A DNA stretch of 64,000 nt from Fluviirhizobium alvei (GCF_030551875.1 NZ_JAUOZU010000012.1:124001-188000), one strand, 5' to 3'; shown: positions 35,112 through 45,801, numbered from the stretch's first letter. A program made the numbers and translations. The notes: generated by a model not told the origin, from the letters alone.

Positions 35112-36002
35112 TTAGAATTCAGCCATCGGAGATAGGCAGGATGGGGTAACAGGCTCCGAATGAGCGGCAGAGCGCATCATCAGCACCTGCTCGCCCATTT
35201 CCGGCAAGGCCTCGCCCGTCCAGTCCAACCTGTCAGGCGGGATGAAAAGCCGGACGCGGCTCGCTGGTTTTCCGATTGCGGCCATCAGACTGGCAAGCGG
35301 CGGCAATCGTTGTGCCACCACATCGAGGATCTCGGGAACACCATCTGCGGCCAGGCGCCAGGCAACGAGCGCCTGTCGTTCTTCGATCAATGTCAGCCGG
35401 ACATCATCGACGAGATGGCAATTGAGCAGGAACATCCGCCCCTGTTCTGTAACGGCAAGACGCCCAGACACGGGCATCCGTTCGGCCAGCATGCGGGTCA
35501 CAAGGGCCGCATCGTCGACATTCCTGACATCTAGCTGCCTGACAAGCGCGTCCGGGACGATCGGTGCTGGTGCCTGCCCTTCGAACCGATATTGCGGGAT
35601 CATTCGAAATCCATGCGGCTGATAGAGGCCGGGCTTGTCGGTATAGAGAAGGATCGCTTCAAAACCGACGGCCTCGCAACGCGCGATAGTCCTTTCGATC
35701 AGATCGCGAAAAAGGCCTCGTCCCCGATAGGGCGGGCGTACGGCACCCGATTGCCAACCGGTAGCGCGGATGACGCGCCCGTTCAGGATGATCGGCATCG
35801 AAAATGCCGTGAGATTGGCGACGCAGTTGCCGTCCTCATCGAAATAGGCCGATGGCATGCAGGAAGGATCGTAGCTGCCATGGCGATCGAGCGGGGCGAT
35901 ATCCACATCGAATATGTCGAGGATCAGGCTCTTGATCGCAACCCAGCCTGCCGGATCGGCGAAATAGTCCTCCCGGAACGTAAGATCCGGGAACGCGGTC
36001 AT
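35112..36002 (-). CDS. GNAT family N-acetyltransferase, Eis-like architecture
   Basis: A 296-residue protein with an acetyl-CoA-binding signature [48 protein letters not shown] (about 86-134). The long C-terminal part suggests a second acyl-transferase-like or sterol-carrier-like half, as in Eis-type enzymes. The target is unknown. Its ATG overlaps the dut stop by four bases, so it is the second gene of a dut operon. Confidence 0.8.
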   Translation of the reverse strand: MTAFPDLTFREDYFADPAGWVAIKSLILDIFDVDIAPLDRHGSYDPSCMPSAYFDEDGNCVANLTAFSMPIILNGRVIRATGWQSGAVRPPYRGRGLFRDLIERTIARCEAVGFEAILLYTDKPGLYQPHGFRMIPQYRFEGQAPAPIVPDALVRQLDVRNVDDAALVTRMLAERMPVSGRLAVTEQGRMFLLNCHLVDDVRLTLIEERQALVAWRLAADGVPEILDVVAQRLPPLASLMAAIGKPASRVRLFIPPDRLDWTGEALPEMGEQVLMMRSAAHSEPVTPSCLSPMAEF

Positions 36003-36472
36003 TGAAGGCCGGTCGATCCGAACCCGCCGGCGCCGCGGTCCGTCGTGCCGGCAAGTGCCCGCTCCTCGACCCTCGCCTGCACGACGGGGGCAATCACCAT
36101 CTGCGCAATGCGCATGCCGCGTTCGATGACGAAATCCTCAGCACCGTGATTGATCAGCAGCAACTGCACTTCGCCACGGTAGTCACTATCGATCGTGCCG
36201 GGCGCATTGAGGCAGGTGATGCCATTCTTGAAGGCCAGGCCGGACCGGGGGCGGATCTGCGCTTCGAACCCTTGAGGGATTTCGAAAACGAAACCGGTGG
36301 GAACCAGCGCGCGCTGGCCGGGAGCCAGCACCATCCGGGCACCTTCGGCGAGGGCTGCACGCAGGTCCATTCCTGCCGCACCGGTCGTTTCATAGGACGG
36401 CAGGGCCATGCCTTCGCCATGCGGAAGCCGGACAATGCCAAGGGTGGGGGCGGGTGATGTTTTTTCGCTCAT
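35999..36472 (-). CDS. dut: dUTP diphosphatase
   Basis: A 157-residue trimeric dUTPase that hydrolyses dUTP to dUMP. All five motifs are present: [29 protein letters not shown] and the C-terminal arm [10 protein letters not shown]. It is followed by the GNAT gene through an ATGA overlap and diverges from prfC. Confidence 0.96.
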   Translation of the reverse strand: MSEKTSPAPTLGIVRLPHGEGMALPSYETTGAAGMDLRAALAEGARMVLAPGQRALVPTGFVFEIPQGFEAQIRPRSGLAFKNGITCLNAPGTIDSDYRGEVQLLLINHGAEDFVIERGMRIAQMVIAPVVQARVEERALAGTTDRGAGGFGSTGLQ

Positions 36473-36562
36473 GCGGTCTTGTTGCGGTTTCTTCCATGCC
36501 GGTCAATTGCATTTAGCCGCCCGACTGGCTAGAAGGCAGCCACTCAACAGGATTTTCTCGTG

Positions 36563-38146
36563 ATGACCGAAGAACTGGCCGAGGCGATCTCCCGCCGCCG
36601 CACCTTTGCCATTATCGCCCACCCGGATGCCGGCAAGACGACGTTGACCGAAAAGCTGCTGCTGTTCGGTGGCGCCATTCAGCTCGCCGGCGAAGTGAAG
36701 GCCAAGAAGGACCGTATCCAGACCCGGTCGGACTGGATGAAGATCGAGCGCGAACGCGGCATCTCGGTCGTCACCTCGGTGATGACGTTTGAATATGAAG
36801 GCAATGTCTTCAACATCCTCGATACGCCCGGCCACGAAGACTTCGCAGACGATACCTACCGTACGCTGACGGCTGTCGATGCTGCGGTCATGGTCATCGA
36901 TGCCGCCAAGGGCATCGAACCGCGCACGCTGAAGCTGTTCGAAGTCTGCCGCATGCGCAACATTCCGATCATCACCTTCATCAACAAGATGGACCGCGAG
37001 AGCCGCGATCCGTTCGAGATTCTTGATGAGGTCGAAGACAAGCTGGCGCTCGATACCGCACCCGTGACCTGGCCGATCGGCCGTTCCAAGACATTCTGCG
37101 GCAGCTATCATCTGGCGACGAACGAAGCGCGTGGATCCGATACAGAGGCCGAGACCAAGAAGGTCAACGGCCCGGAAGCCGTGGCAAGCCGGCTGCCGCA
37201 GAACGAGCAGGAAGCCTTCATCGACGAGGTCAACCTGGCGGCAGAAGCCTGCAAGCCCTTCGACCAGGAAGCCTTTCTCGAAGGCCATATGACGCCGGTC
37301 TTCTGGGGTTCGGCGCTCAGGAATTTCGGTGTCCGCGACCTCATCAATGCGCTCGGCGACTTTGCGCCGCCACCGCGCGACCAGGTGGCAGATACGAGAA
37401 CCGTTCATGCGGCCGAAGACAAGATGACGGCCTTCGTCTTCAAGATCCAGGCCAATATGGACCCCAACCACCGCGACCGCATTGCTTTTGCGCGCATCTG
37501 CTCCGGTAAGCTTGAACGCGGCATGAAGGCGAAACTCGCGCGCACCGGCAAACTGATCGGACTGACCGCACCACAATTCTTCTTCGCCTCGCAGCGCCAG
37601 CTCGCCGACACCGCTTACGCCGGCGATGTGGTGGGCATCCCCAACCATGGAACGCTTCGCATCGGCGACACGCTGACCGAAGGAGAATCGCTGGTTTTCC
37701 AGGGTGTGCCGAACTTTGCGCCGGAAATCCTGCGCCGCGTGCGGCTCGAAGATGCGATGAAGGCGAAGAAGCTCAAGGAAGCGCTGCAGCAGATGGCAGA
37801 AGAAGGCGTGGTGCAGCTCTTCTCGCCGGAAGATGGTTCGCCGGCAATCGTCGGCGTCGTCGGTGCCCTGCAGCTCGATGTTCTCAAGGAACGCCTGTCA
37901 GCCGAATATGGTTTGCCGGTCTCCTTTGAAATGAGCCGCTTCTCCGTCTGCCGCTGGATTTCGGCCGACCAGCCCGGTGATCTCGACAAGTTCATCACCG
38001 CCCGCCGCGGTGACATCTGCCGCGATCTCGATGGCGATCCGGTCTTCATGGCGCAGGATTCCTTCTCGCTGCGCTACGAGTCCGAACGGTATCCGGCCAT
38101 CAAGATGGTGGCGATCAAGGAATATCACCAGCTCAAGGCCGCTTGA
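36563..38146 (+). CDS. prfC: Peptide chain release factor 3
   Basis: A 527-residue translational GTPase that recycles RF1/RF2 after peptide release. G1 is AHPDAGKT (19-26), G3 is DTPGHEDF, G4 is NKMDRE, and the C-terminal domain contains LQLDVLKERLSAEYGLPVSFE. The ATG at 36563 is used; a GTG three bases earlier is possible. A hairpin 7 bp after the stop may end the transcript. Confidence 0.96.
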   Translation: MTEELAEAISRRRTFAIIAHPDAGKTTLTEKLLLFGGAIQLAGEVKAKKDRIQTRSDWMKIERERGISVVTSVMTFEYEGNVFNILDTPGHEDFADDTYRTLTAVDAAVMVIDAAKGIEPRTLKLFEVCRMRNIPIITFINKMDRESRDPFEILDEVEDKLALDTAPVTWPIGRSKTFCGSYHLATNEARGSDTEAETKKVNGPEAVASRLPQNEQEAFIDEVNLAAEACKPFDQEAFLEGHMTPVFWGSALRNFGVRDLINALGDFAPPPRDQVADTRTVHAAEDKMTAFVFKIQANMDPNHRDRIAFARICSGKLERGMKAKLARTGKLIGLTAPQFFFASQRQLADTAYAGDVVGIPNHGTLRIGDTLTEGESLVFQGVPNFAPEILRRVRLEDAMKAKKLKEALQQMAEEGVVQLFSPEDGSPAIVGVVGALQLDVLKERLSAEYGLPVSFEMSRFSVCRWISADQPGDLDKFITARRGDICRDLDGDPVFMAQDSFSLRYESERYPAIKMVAIKEYHQLKAA

Positions 38147-38152
38147 TGGAAC

Positions 38153-38173
38153 CCGCAAGGGAAAACCTTGCGG
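38153..38173 (+). terminator. Hairpin after prfC
   Basis: CCGCAAGG-GAAAA-CCTTGCGG, a perfect 8-bp stem with a 5-base loop, 7 bp downstream of the prfC stop. It is followed by a weakly T-rich stretch (ATATCTGTTT) rather than a pure T run. Confidence 0.6.
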
Positions 38174-38282
38174 ATATCTGTTTGAGCCTGCATCACAGAC
38201 AAGACGTTTCGGGCATGGGTTTGGCGGCAGATTTGCGCTAAGACCCTGCCAGAACGATCTGAGTCGGGGGAATGTCGGCGCC

Positions 38283-38837
38283 ATGCAATTTGAAACTCTG
38301 GAAATCGAGGGCCTGCTTCTCGTCACGCCCAAGCGACATGGGGATGAGAGAGGCTGGTTCTCCGAGGTTTTTCGGGAAGATCTGTTCCGCAAGGCCGCTG
38401 GCGATATTCATTTCGTCCAGCACAACCAGTCCTATTCCAAGCCCAGGGGCACAGTGCGGGGCCTGCATTTCCAGCTTGAGCCCCGGGCGCAAGGCAAACT
38501 GGTGCGCTGCCCGCGCGGCCGCGTTCTCGATGTTGCGGTCGATTTGCGCCGGTCGTCTCCGACGTTCGGAAAGCATATCACCGTCGAACTCAGCGCCGAA
38601 AACGGCAGGCAATTGTGGATCCCATCCGGATTTGCGCATGGCTTCTGCACGTTGGAAGACGATTGCGAACTCGCTTACCTGGTGACGGATTATTACAGCC
38701 CGGAGCATGATCGCGGCCTGTTGTGGAACGATGCCGCCCTCGGCATCGCCTGGCCGGTTGAAGCCGAGGCTGCGGTCCTTTCCGGGAAAGACCGACAGCA
38801 GCCGACGCTCGCCGCACTGGGGCCAATGTTCGACTGA
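38283..38837 (+). CDS. rfbC: dTDP-4-dehydrorhamnose 3,5-epimerase
   Basis: A 184-residue cupin-fold epimerase, the third step of dTDP-L-rhamnose synthesis. The catalytic histidine is His62 in TVRGLHFQ, and ENGRQLWIPSGFAHGFCTLEDDCELAYLVTDYYSPEHDRG carries the other conserved residues. The ATG at 38283 (MQFETLEIEGLLLVTPKRHGDERGWFSEVF) is the family start. It begins the rfbC-rfbB-rfbD order. Confidence 0.94.
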   Translation: MQFETLEIEGLLLVTPKRHGDERGWFSEVFREDLFRKAAGDIHFVQHNQSYSKPRGTVRGLHFQLEPRAQGKLVRCPRGRVLDVAVDLRRSSPTFGKHITVELSAENGRQLWIPSGFAHGFCTLEDDCELAYLVTDYYSPEHDRGLLWNDAALGIAWPVEAEAAVLSGKDRQQPTLAALGPMFD

Positions 38838-38886
38838 ACAGGGCTCATGAGCGGGCCGCAAGGATTGGCAGAAGAAGGATATAGTG

Positions 38887-39945
38887 ATGCGGATCATCGT
38901 TACCGGCGGAGCCGGCTTCATCGGGTCGGCCCTCGTGCGCCATCTTGTGCTGACGGAAGGTTGCGAAGTTCTGACGCTCGACAAGCTGACCTATGCCGGA
39001 AATCTTGCGAATCTTGCGCCCCTTGAAGGTCATGCGAACCATCGGTTTCTGCAGGCCGATATCTGCGATGGCGCTGTCGTGCGCGATGCTTTCGCGCAAT
39101 TCCGCCCCGACCGGATCTATCATCTGGCGGCAGAAAGCCATGTCGACCGTTCCATCACCGGTGCGGCCGATTTCATCCACACCAATGTGATCGGAACCTT
39201 CACGCTTCTCGAGGCGGCGCGTGGTTACTGGGATTCGCTACCGGCAGAAGACAAGGCGAGCTTCCGCTTTCTCCACGTCTCGACGGACGAGGTCTATGGT
39301 TCGCTTGGTGCCACCGGCCTATTCACCGAGACGACGCCTTACGATCCCTCATCACCCTATTCCGCATCGAAGGCGGCTTCCGATCATCTCGCGATTGCCT
39401 GGGGCCGCACCTATGGTCTGCCGACGATCGTTTCCAACTGCTCCAACAATTACGGACCCTATCATTTTCCGGAAAAACTCATTCCGCTCGTCATTCTCAA
39501 TGCGCTGCATGGCAAACCACTGCCGGTCTATGGCGACGGATCGAATATCCGTGACTGGCTCTATGTCGAGGATCATGCCAAGGCGCTGCATCTTATCGCC
39601 AGCCGCGGTCGACTGGGCGAGACCTACAATGTCGGCGGCCGCAACGAACGCCGCAACATCGATGTGGTGACGACAATCTGCGCTATACTGGACCGTCTCG
39701 CACCGAAGAACCATCCGCATGCCGATCTCATCACCTATGTAACGGACCGGCCGGGCCATGATGCGCGCTATGCCATCGACGCGACCAAGCTCGAGACGGA
39801 GCTCGGCTGGCGAGCGGAGGAGACCTTCGAGACCGGCATCGAGAAAACCGTCGCCTGGTACCTCGAAAACGAGGCCTGGTGGCGGCCGCTTCGCGATCGG
39901 GTCTATTCCGGCGAGCGCCTCGGCGTGCTGACACCGGAGAAATGA
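38887..39945 (+). CDS. rfbB: dTDP-glucose 4,6-dehydratase
   Basis: A 352-residue extended SDR, the second step of dTDP-rhamnose synthesis. It has the NAD motif [37 protein letters not shown] and the catalytic YSASK in [13 protein letters not shown]. The ATG at 38887 is used; GTG three bases earlier is possible. It overlaps rfbD by ATGA. Confidence 0.95.
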   Translation: MRIIVTGGAGFIGSALVRHLVLTEGCEVLTLDKLTYAGNLANLAPLEGHANHRFLQADICDGAVVRDAFAQFRPDRIYHLAAESHVDRSITGAADFIHTNVIGTFTLLEAARGYWDSLPAEDKASFRFLHVSTDEVYGSLGATGLFTETTPYDPSSPYSASKAASDHLAIAWGRTYGLPTIVSNCSNNYGPYHFPEKLIPLVILNALHGKPLPVYGDGSNIRDWLYVEDHAKALHLIASRGRLGETYNVGGRNERRNIDVVTTICAILDRLAPKNHPHADLITYVTDRPGHDARYAIDATKLETELGWRAEETFETGIEKTVAWYLENEAWWRPLRDRVYSGERLGVLTPEK

Positions 39946-40856
39946 TCATGCGCATCGTCGTTACGGGAAAGAGCGGCCAGGTCGTTACGGCCCTCATCGA
40001 GCGCGGTCCCGCGGCCGGTGCGGAGATCCTGCCGATCGGTCGACCAGAACTCGATCTTGCCGATCCCGAAAACGCCTTCGAACTGCTGGCTGCACTAGCC
40101 CCGGACGTGATCGTCTCTGCCGCCGCCTATACGGCGGTCGACAAGGCCGAAAGCGAGGCAGAGCTTGCATATGCAGTCAACGCCCGGGGTCCGGAAGGGA
40201 TTGCGGCGGCCGCGGCCCGCCTCAACGTGCCGGTCATTCACATCTCGACCGACTATGTGTTCGATGGCAGCAAGACCTCGCCCTGGCTGGAAGATGACAA
40301 GGTGGCGCCACTCGGCGTCTATGGCGCATCAAAGCTCGCCGGCGAGGCTGCCGTGCTCGCATCCGGTGCTCGGGCGGTCATCTTGCGCACGGCCTGGGTC
40401 TATGCCCCTTTCGGCGCCAACTTCGCCCGAACCATGTTGCGTCTGGCGGAAAATCGCGATGAAGTCGGCGTGGTCGCCGACCAGATTGGCGCGCCCACCT
40501 CGGCGCTCGATATTGCCGATGCCATTCTGAAGGTGGCGCGCAACCTCGCCGACCACAAGGACGATCCGAAGCTCGAAGGCATCTTCCATCTTGGCGCGAG
40601 CGGACCGGATGCTTCCTGGGCAGATTTCGCCGAGGCGGTCTTCTCGGGGCTGGCAGAGCGCGGCGGCAAGCGGGTCCATGTAAAGCGCATTGGGACTGTC
40701 GACTATCCGACGCCGGCGCAGCGGCCCCACTATTCCCGGCTCTCCACCGAAAAGCTCGCGCGGGTCCATGCTGTCACGCTGCCAGACTGGCGCGATGCGC
40801 TTTCTGTTATCCTCGATCGTCTGGTTGGCCCAGCCTCCATGCGACGCGATGACTGA
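39942..40856 (+). CDS. rfbD: dTDP-4-dehydrorhamnose reductase
   Basis: A 304-residue SDR that reduces dTDP-4-keto-rhamnose to dTDP-L-rhamnose. The motifs are [47 protein letters not shown], and [22 protein letters not shown]. The first ATG at 39942 overlaps the rfbB stop (ATGA); the ATG at 39948 is possible. The next gene is PAP2-type, so the fourth pathway gene, rfbA, is not in this cluster. Confidence 0.94.
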   Translation: MIMRIVVTGKSGQVVTALIERGPAAGAEILPIGRPELDLADPENAFELLAALAPDVIVSAAAYTAVDKAESEAELAYAVNARGPEGIAAAAARLNVPVIHISTDYVFDGSKTSPWLEDDKVAPLGVYGASKLAGEAAVLASGARAVILRTAWVYAPFGANFARTMLRLAENRDEVGVVADQIGAPTSALDIADAILKVARNLADHKDDPKLEGIFHLGASGPDASWADFAEAVFSGLAERGGKRVHVKRIGTVDYPTPAQRPHYSRLSTEKLARVHAVTLPDWRDALSVILDRLVGPASMRRDD

Positions 40857-40916
40857 CCCACTGGATTTGGCAGTCGCGCGGCCTATATCCTGAGCATCGA
40901 ACAAAGGAGATACCGC

Positions 40917-41666
40917 TTGCTGAATACTATGCGTCACGCCCATCGCTTCGTCTGGAACAGGCTCGGCCGCTACGAGCCAATCGCCTATCTGACAGTGGGG
41001 CTGATTGCGGCGGGTGCATTCCTCGCCCTGATGCTGGTTTCGGAAATCAACGAGGGCGATACGCGTGCCTTCGATGAAGCCATTCTCCTCAGCCTGCGGC
41101 AGGCCGGCGATCTGGCAACCCCGATCGGTCCTGCCTGGCTTGCGCATGCCTTTAACGATATCACCGCACTGGGTGGGACGACGGTGCTGACATTGCTCAC
41201 GACCTTCGTCGTTCTATACCTGCTCGTTATCCGTCAGCGGCCGGCGGCGCTTTTCGTTCTTCTATCCATTCTGGGCGGCTGGGGTCTCAGCACCTTCCTG
41301 AAAATCAGCGTGGCGAGGGCGCGGCCGGATGTCGTGCCGCATCTCGTTGATGTCCATGACATGAGCTTCCCAAGCGGGCATGCCATGGTTTCGGCCGTGA
41401 CCTACCTGACACTCGCAGCCTTATTGTCGCGCAGCCAGGAATCGATGAAGCTGCGGATCTTTTTCATGGCGTCCGCCACGATCCTGACGCTGCTCATCGG
41501 CACGAGCCGGGTGTTTCTCGGCGTCCATTTCCCGACCGATGTAATCGGTGGCTGGCTTTTGGGCACGTCCTGGGCGAGCTTCTGCTGGCTGCTGTCGCGT
41601 TATCTTTTGCCTGCTGTCCAGAAAGATGGGGTCAGCGTAACGAAAGCGGCCGACGGGACCGGCTGA
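40917..41666 (+). CDS. PAP2-type membrane phosphatase
   Basis: A 249-residue inner-membrane protein of the PAP2 superfamily with about six hydrophobic segments. The three active-site motifs are present: KISVARARP, PSGHAM, and SRVFLGVHFPTDV. It may act on phosphatidic acid, phosphatidylglycerol phosphate or undecaprenyl pyrophosphate; lipid-linked precursors are plausible next to rfb genes but this is inference. The TTG start at 40917 is favoured by AAAGGAGA 7 bases upstream. Confidence 0.85.
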   Translation: MLNTMRHAHRFVWNRLGRYEPIAYLTVGLIAAGAFLALMLVSEINEGDTRAFDEAILLSLRQAGDLATPIGPAWLAHAFNDITALGGTTVLTLLTTFVVLYLLVIRQRPAALFVLLSILGGWGLSTFLKISVARARPDVVPHLVDVHDMSFPSGHAMVSAVTYLTLAALLSRSQESMKLRIFFMASATILTLLIGTSRVFLGVHFPTDVIGGWLLGTSWASFCWLLSRYLLPAVQKDGVSVTKAADGTG

Positions 41667-41676
41667 CAGGCAGAAT

Positions 41677-43119
41677 TCAAAGTACCCGGCTATCGGGAAT
41701 GACGAGGCAGAAGCAGGTCCCGCGCGTAGCTTTTTCCACCAAGCGAATGCTGCCGCCGTGGGCCTCGATCAATTCCCGCGCGATCGCCAGGCCGAGACCG
41801 GTACCGCCCGACCGGGCCGAACCGCGAAAGGCCGCAAACAGATTGTCCTTGGCTTTCTGCGGCATGCCGGGACCCGTATCGTCAACGTTGATCAACACCA
41901 GATGCCCCTGCCGTTCGGCCGAGATCTCAAGGCGGCGCGGCTGTTCCGTCTGGCCTTCGAGCGCCTGGCTGGAATTCCGGCAGAGATTGTAGATCACCCG
42001 GAACAACTGTTCCGGGTCCGCATCGACAGCCAGCTTGCGATCGACAGTGACGACGAACTCGATATCGGTTCCGCCAAGGCCGAGGATTTCGCCGACATCC
42101 TCGATCAGCGGGCTCAACAGGACCATGGACCGGCGCGGTGCCGTCTCTGACGCTCGGCCGTAAGACAGGACCTCCGTGGAATAGCCGATCGCGCGGCCAA
42201 GCGTCCGCACCAGTTTTGTCGAGAGGCCACGCACGACATTGTCATCGATATCGGCTAGCCTGTCCGACATCAGTTGCGCTGAAGACAGGATGTTACGCAT
42301 GTCGTGATTGATCTTCGACACCGCCAGGCCCAGATCGGCGAGGTTCTTCTGCTGCCGGATGGTCTTCTGCAGATCGCGCTGCATCAGGGCCAGGTGACGG
42401 GCGGCAAAGGCCAGTTCGTCGCTGCCTCGCGGTGCGGCCATCACGGCCGAAGCATTGGACGGATCCGCGGCAAAGGCCTGCATCGATGCCGTCATACGGC
42501 TGACGGGCCGGATCAGAATGCGGTTGATGGCAAAGAAGATCAATGCAGCGGTGATGAGCGATATGATGATCGACACAAGAAGGATCTCGCGGCAATAGAC
42601 GAACATGGCATGCCGAAGCTCGGCATCCTGCATCACGAGTTCGATTTCCATTTCCGACTCGCCGATCCGTCCCCGCACGCTGAAGACATCGTTGCCGCCG
42701 AAAATTAGCGTGTGAAAAGCGTCACGCGCGGCGGCCCAGAAGCCGGTCTCGGAAAGGTCATATTGCGCATTGACCATCGGCGGCATCTCCGACACCACGA
42801 TCATGCGGGTGATATCCTGCTTATGCAGCGCAATCGCCATCGTCCCGGTCGCCATCAAGGTACTTTCCTGCAGGGGGCGCGGCAGATCCACCTGCGGCAG
42901 GCCATCGATGACGATCGCCGCAGCCGCAGCGGTGTTGAGGCGATCCCTCAGCCAGGCAAGGCGCATGTTGGTGACAGATGGCACGAAGATGAGAATTTCG
43001 GCCAGCATGACGAAGACGACAGTCATTGCGAGGATCTTGGTGGACAGTCGCGACGTTACCGGCACGGCAGCAATGCCAGTGGCTGCCGGTTCGTTCGATG
43101 ACTGTGAGACGTCGGTCAA
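41677..43119 (-). CDS. Membrane sensor histidine kinase
   Basis: A 480-residue two-component sensor: cytoplasmic N-terminal tail, TM helix at about 29-50, a periplasmic domain of about 125 residues, a second TM at about 177-198, HAMP, a dimerisation helix whose phosphoacceptor is probably His272 in KINHDMRNILSSAQ, and an HATPase_c domain (RNSSQ, DDTGPGMP, GGTGLGLAI). No response regulator gene is adjacent. The TTG start at 43119 has GGAG six bases upstream; earlier in-frame codons to 43215 lack a ribosome site. Signal unknown. Confidence 0.83.
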   Translation of the reverse strand: MTDVSQSSNEPAATGIAAVPVTSRLSTKILAMTVVFVMLAEILIFVPSVTNMRLAWLRDRLNTAAAAAIVIDGLPQVDLPRPLQESTLMATGTMAIALHKQDITRMIVVSEMPPMVNAQYDLSETGFWAAARDAFHTLIFGGNDVFSVRGRIGESEMEIELVMQDAELRHAMFVYCREILLVSIIISLITAALIFFAINRILIRPVSRMTASMQAFAADPSNASAVMAAPRGSDELAFAARHLALMQRDLQKTIRQQKNLADLGLAVSKINHDMRNILSSAQLMSDRLADIDDNVVRGLSTKLVRTLGRAIGYSTEVLSYGRASETAPRRSMVLLSPLIEDVGEILGLGGTDIEFVVTVDRKLAVDADPEQLFRVIYNLCRNSSQALEGQTEQPRRLEISAERQGHLVLINVDDTGPGMPQKAKDNLFAAFRGSARSGGTGLGLAIARELIEAHGGSIRLVEKATRGTCFCLVIPDSRVL

Positions 43120-43265
43120 GATACACTCCGCGTTCGACTGTTGCGATTCACCTGCAACGGTTCGGAACTTCACTTTCATTCGGTAGCGCGAATATGTCCA
43201 AAGGGCAATTTCCACAATAGCCTTTCAGCCTTTCCGACGCGCAACATGCTGGCTCAGAGGCGTTC

Positions 43266-43294
43266 TTGACTTTCCGGACCCACCCCCCTATAAG
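43266..43294 (+). promoter_or_regulatory. Promoter of rpmH-rnpA-yidC
   Basis: TTGACT (43266-43271), a 17-bp spacer, and TATAAG (43289-43294), close to the sigma-70 consensus and optimally spaced. It lies about 106 bp upstream of rpmH in the 280-bp gap to the divergent histidine kinase gene. I see no other gene in that gap. Confidence 0.75.
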
Positions 43295-43399
43295 CCCGGC
43301 CACGTTCGACAGGAACTCCGTTCGGCGGCGAAAGCTGTGTCGTTCGAAAACCCAAACACGCTCATCCAAGAAGGGCCGCACTCCGCGGTAATTAAATAA

Positions 43400-43540
43400 A
43401 TGGCTACCAAGCGTACCTACCAACCTTCCAAGCTTGTTCGCAAGCGCCGCCACGGCTTCCGTGCGCGTCTCGCAACCAAGGGCGGCCGCAAGGTCCTTTC
43501 CGCTCGCCGCAACCGTGGTCGCAAGCGCCTGTCCGCCTAA
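43400..43540 (+). CDS. rpmH: 50S ribosomal protein L34
   Basis: A 46-residue, very basic protein: [20 protein letters not shown] and then [26 protein letters not shown]. This is a canonical bacterial L34. It is followed after 20 bp by rnpA, the universal order. It is short but certain by sequence and position. Confidence 0.97.
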   Translation: MATKRTYQPSKLVRKRRHGFRARLATKGGRKVLSARRNRGRKRLSA

Positions 43541-43560
43541 AACCTTCGATCCGAAGGACC

Positions 43561-43956
43561 ATGACGGAAAATCAAAAAGACATGACTGCCGGTCGGCTCA
43601 AGAGCCGGCCGGAGTTTTTGCGTGTTCGGGAAGGCGAAAGGCGGCGTGGCCCCTTTTTCATTCTCGAGGTTCTGGATCGCAAGGACGCGCCCCTGCCACC
43701 GCGCGCCGGCTTCACGGTGACCAAGAAGCAGGGCAATGCCGTCGAGCGCAACCGAATGCGTCGCCGGTTCAAGGAAGCGGTCCGGCATGCGGGACAGTTT
43801 GCAATGGCGCCCGGCCATGACTATGTGATCGTCGCGCATCGCGATGCGTTGACGGTATCTTTCGACGAATTGACAAAAGCGCTGGTGGAACGCATTGCAA
43901 GCCGGCAGAAATCCAAGGGACGGACATCGGGAAAAAGTGATGGAAAAAAACCGTAA
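43561..43956 (+). CDS. rnpA: Ribonuclease P protein component
   Basis: A 131-residue basic protein that assists RNase P RNA in tRNA 5' maturation. The conserved RNR-type motif is [13 protein letters not shown] (within [19 protein letters not shown]), and [15 protein letters not shown] precedes it. ATG at 43561 follows GAAGGA; the ATG at 43582 ([15 protein letters not shown]) is an alternative. Its 3' end overlaps yidC by 17 bp. Confidence 0.95.
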   Translation: MTENQKDMTAGRLKSRPEFLRVREGERRRGPFFILEVLDRKDAPLPPRAGFTVTKKQGNAVERNRMRRRFKEAVRHAGQFAMAPGHDYVIVAHRDALTVSFDELTKALVERIASRQKSKGRTSGKSDGKKP

Positions 43957-45718
43957 CTATTATATCGCGATCGTCTTTTCCGTGTTGATCGTTTTCGTCT
44001 GGCAGTTCTTCTATATGGGCCCGAAGATGGAGGCCGAGCGTCAGCGCGAAGCTGCCCAGCAGGCCGAACTCGCCAAGACCAAGAAGGCCGAACAGCCCGC
44101 AGCGGATATTGCGGCGGCCCCGGTACCGGGCATGGATGGCGCGGCGGTTGCCGTCATCAATCGCGACCAGGCGCTTGCCGAAGTGCCGCGCGTGACGATC
44201 GATACGCCTGCGCTCACCGGCTCCATCAATCTGATCGGCGCCCGCCTTGATGATCTCAAGTTAAAGAATTATCGCGAGACGATCGACAAGACGAGCCCGA
44301 TCATCACGCTCTTCAGCCCCGGCAACACCAAGGACGGCTATTTCGTCGAACTCGGCTTCACCGGCGCCGCAGGCTCGGTGCCGAACAGCAAGACGCAATG
44401 GTCGGTCGAGGGCAATTCGAAGCTGACCGCCGATACACCAGTCACGCTGGTTTATACGAATGAGGCCGGCTCGGTCTTCACGCGCAAGATCTCGGTGGAC
44501 AAGGATTACATGTTCACCGTCGAGGACTCGGTGAAGAACAGTTCGGCACAGCCGCTGGCATTGGCGCCCTATGGCCGCGTCGTTCGCTACAACCAGCCGA
44601 CCCATGCTTCTGCCTGGGTTCTGCATGAGGGCTATATCGGCGTCATGGACGGCAACCTGAAGGAAGAGACCTTCGCTGATGCTTCGGAAGAGCCCTTCAA
44701 ATTCGAGGCCACCAATGCTGGCTGGCTCGGGATCACGGACAAGTACTGGGCGGCGGCAATCGTTCCGCAGCCGGGCGCAGCATTTACATCGAACTTCTCG
44801 CATGTAACCAAGGGCCAACCGCTCTTCCAGGCTGACTATCGCACCAACGCCGCCGACACGATCGCTGCAGGCGAATCCAAGTCGTTCAAGACCCTCGTCT
44901 TCGCCGGTGCCAAGCAGGTTCCTCTCGTAGAAGCCTATGGCGAAAAGAACGGCATCGAAAGCTTCGACAAGCTGATCGATTGGGGCTGGTTCTACTTCTT
45001 CACCAAGCCGATGTTCTACCTGATGGACTGGCTGTTCCGCTATTTCGGCAATTTCGGTCTCGCCATCCTCGGCACCACCGTTATCGTGAAGTTGCTGTTC
45101 TTCCCGATCGCCAATCGCCAGTATGCGTCCATGGCCAAGATGAAGACGCTGCAGCCGAAGATGGAAGAACTGAAAGCCAAGTTCGGCGACGACCGGATGG
45201 GCCTTCAGACGGCCATGATGCAGCTCTACAAGGAAGAGAAGGTCAATCCGCTTGCCGGCTGCTGGCCGATCCTGTTGCAGATCCCGGTCTTCTTCGCGCT
45301 CTACAAGGTCATCTATGTGACCATCGAAATGCGGCATGCGCCGTTCTTCGGCTGGATCCAGGATCTTTCGGCTCCCGATCCGACGACGCTCTTCAACCTG
45401 TTCGGTCTCATTCCGTGGGATCCGCCGCAGGCGCTGATGCTGGGCGTCTGGCCGATCATCATGGGCATCACCATGTTCGTGCAGATGCGCATGAACCCGA
45501 CCCCGCCCGATCCGACCCAGGCTATGATTTTCAACTGGATGCCGCTGATCTTCACCTTCATGCTGGGTTCGTTCCCCGCTGGCCTTGTCATCTACTGGGC
45601 CTGGAACAACACGCTGTCGGTCCTCCAGCAGGGCATCATCATGAAGCGTCATGGCGTCAAGATCGAGCTCTTTGACAATCTGAAGAACCTGTTCAAGCGC
45701 AAGCCATCATCCGCCTGA
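43940..45718 (+). CDS. yidC: Membrane protein insertase YidC
   Basis: A 592-residue insertase of the Gram-negative type: TM1 near the N-terminus ([21 protein letters not shown]), a large periplasmic P1 beta-sandwich domain (about 70-340), and the C-terminal 60-kDa insertase core with five TMs ([73 protein letters not shown]). It inserts proteins with or without Sec. The ATG at 43940 gives the canonical MEKNRNY start. Confidence 0.97.
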   Translation: MEKNRNYYIAIVFSVLIVFVWQFFYMGPKMEAERQREAAQQAELAKTKKAEQPAADIAAAPVPGMDGAAVAVINRDQALAEVPRVTIDTPALTGSINLIGARLDDLKLKNYRETIDKTSPIITLFSPGNTKDGYFVELGFTGAAGSVPNSKTQWSVEGNSKLTADTPVTLVYTNEAGSVFTRKISVDKDYMFTVEDSVKNSSAQPLALAPYGRVVRYNQPTHASAWVLHEGYIGVMDGNLKEETFADASEEPFKFEATNAGWLGITDKYWAAAIVPQPGAAFTSNFSHVTKGQPLFQADYRTNAADTIAAGESKSFKTLVFAGAKQVPLVEAYGEKNGIESFDKLIDWGWFYFFTKPMFYLMDWLFRYFGNFGLAILGTTVIVKLLFFPIANRQYASMAKMKTLQPKMEELKAKFGDDRMGLQTAMMQLYKEEKVNPLAGCWPILLQIPVFFALYKVIYVTIEMRHAPFFGWIQDLSAPDPTTLFNLFGLIPWDPPQALMLGVWPIIMGITMFVQMRMNPTPPDPTQAMIFNWMPLIFTFMLGSFPAGLVIYWAWNNTLSVLQQGIIMKRHGVKIELFDNLKNLFKRKPSSA

Positions 45719-45746
45719 ATGGATCGTCAGGATATTTCATGAATGA

Positions 45747-45771
45747 CGGATGTCGCTTTTGGCGGCATCCG
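45747..45771 (+). terminator. Hairpin after yidC
   Basis: CGGATGTCGC-TTTTG-GCGGCATCCG, a 10-bp stem with one G-U pair, 28 bp after the yidC stop. No T run follows, so it may only partly end transcription. Confidence 0.55.
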
Positions 45772-45801
45772 GCCTTACAAAATAACCTATATCTAGTGAC
45801 C

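Noticed and set aside
44261-45652. 463-residue open frame opposite yidC (-)
   Set aside because: Antisense shadow of yidC; low-complexity charged composition typical of such frames.
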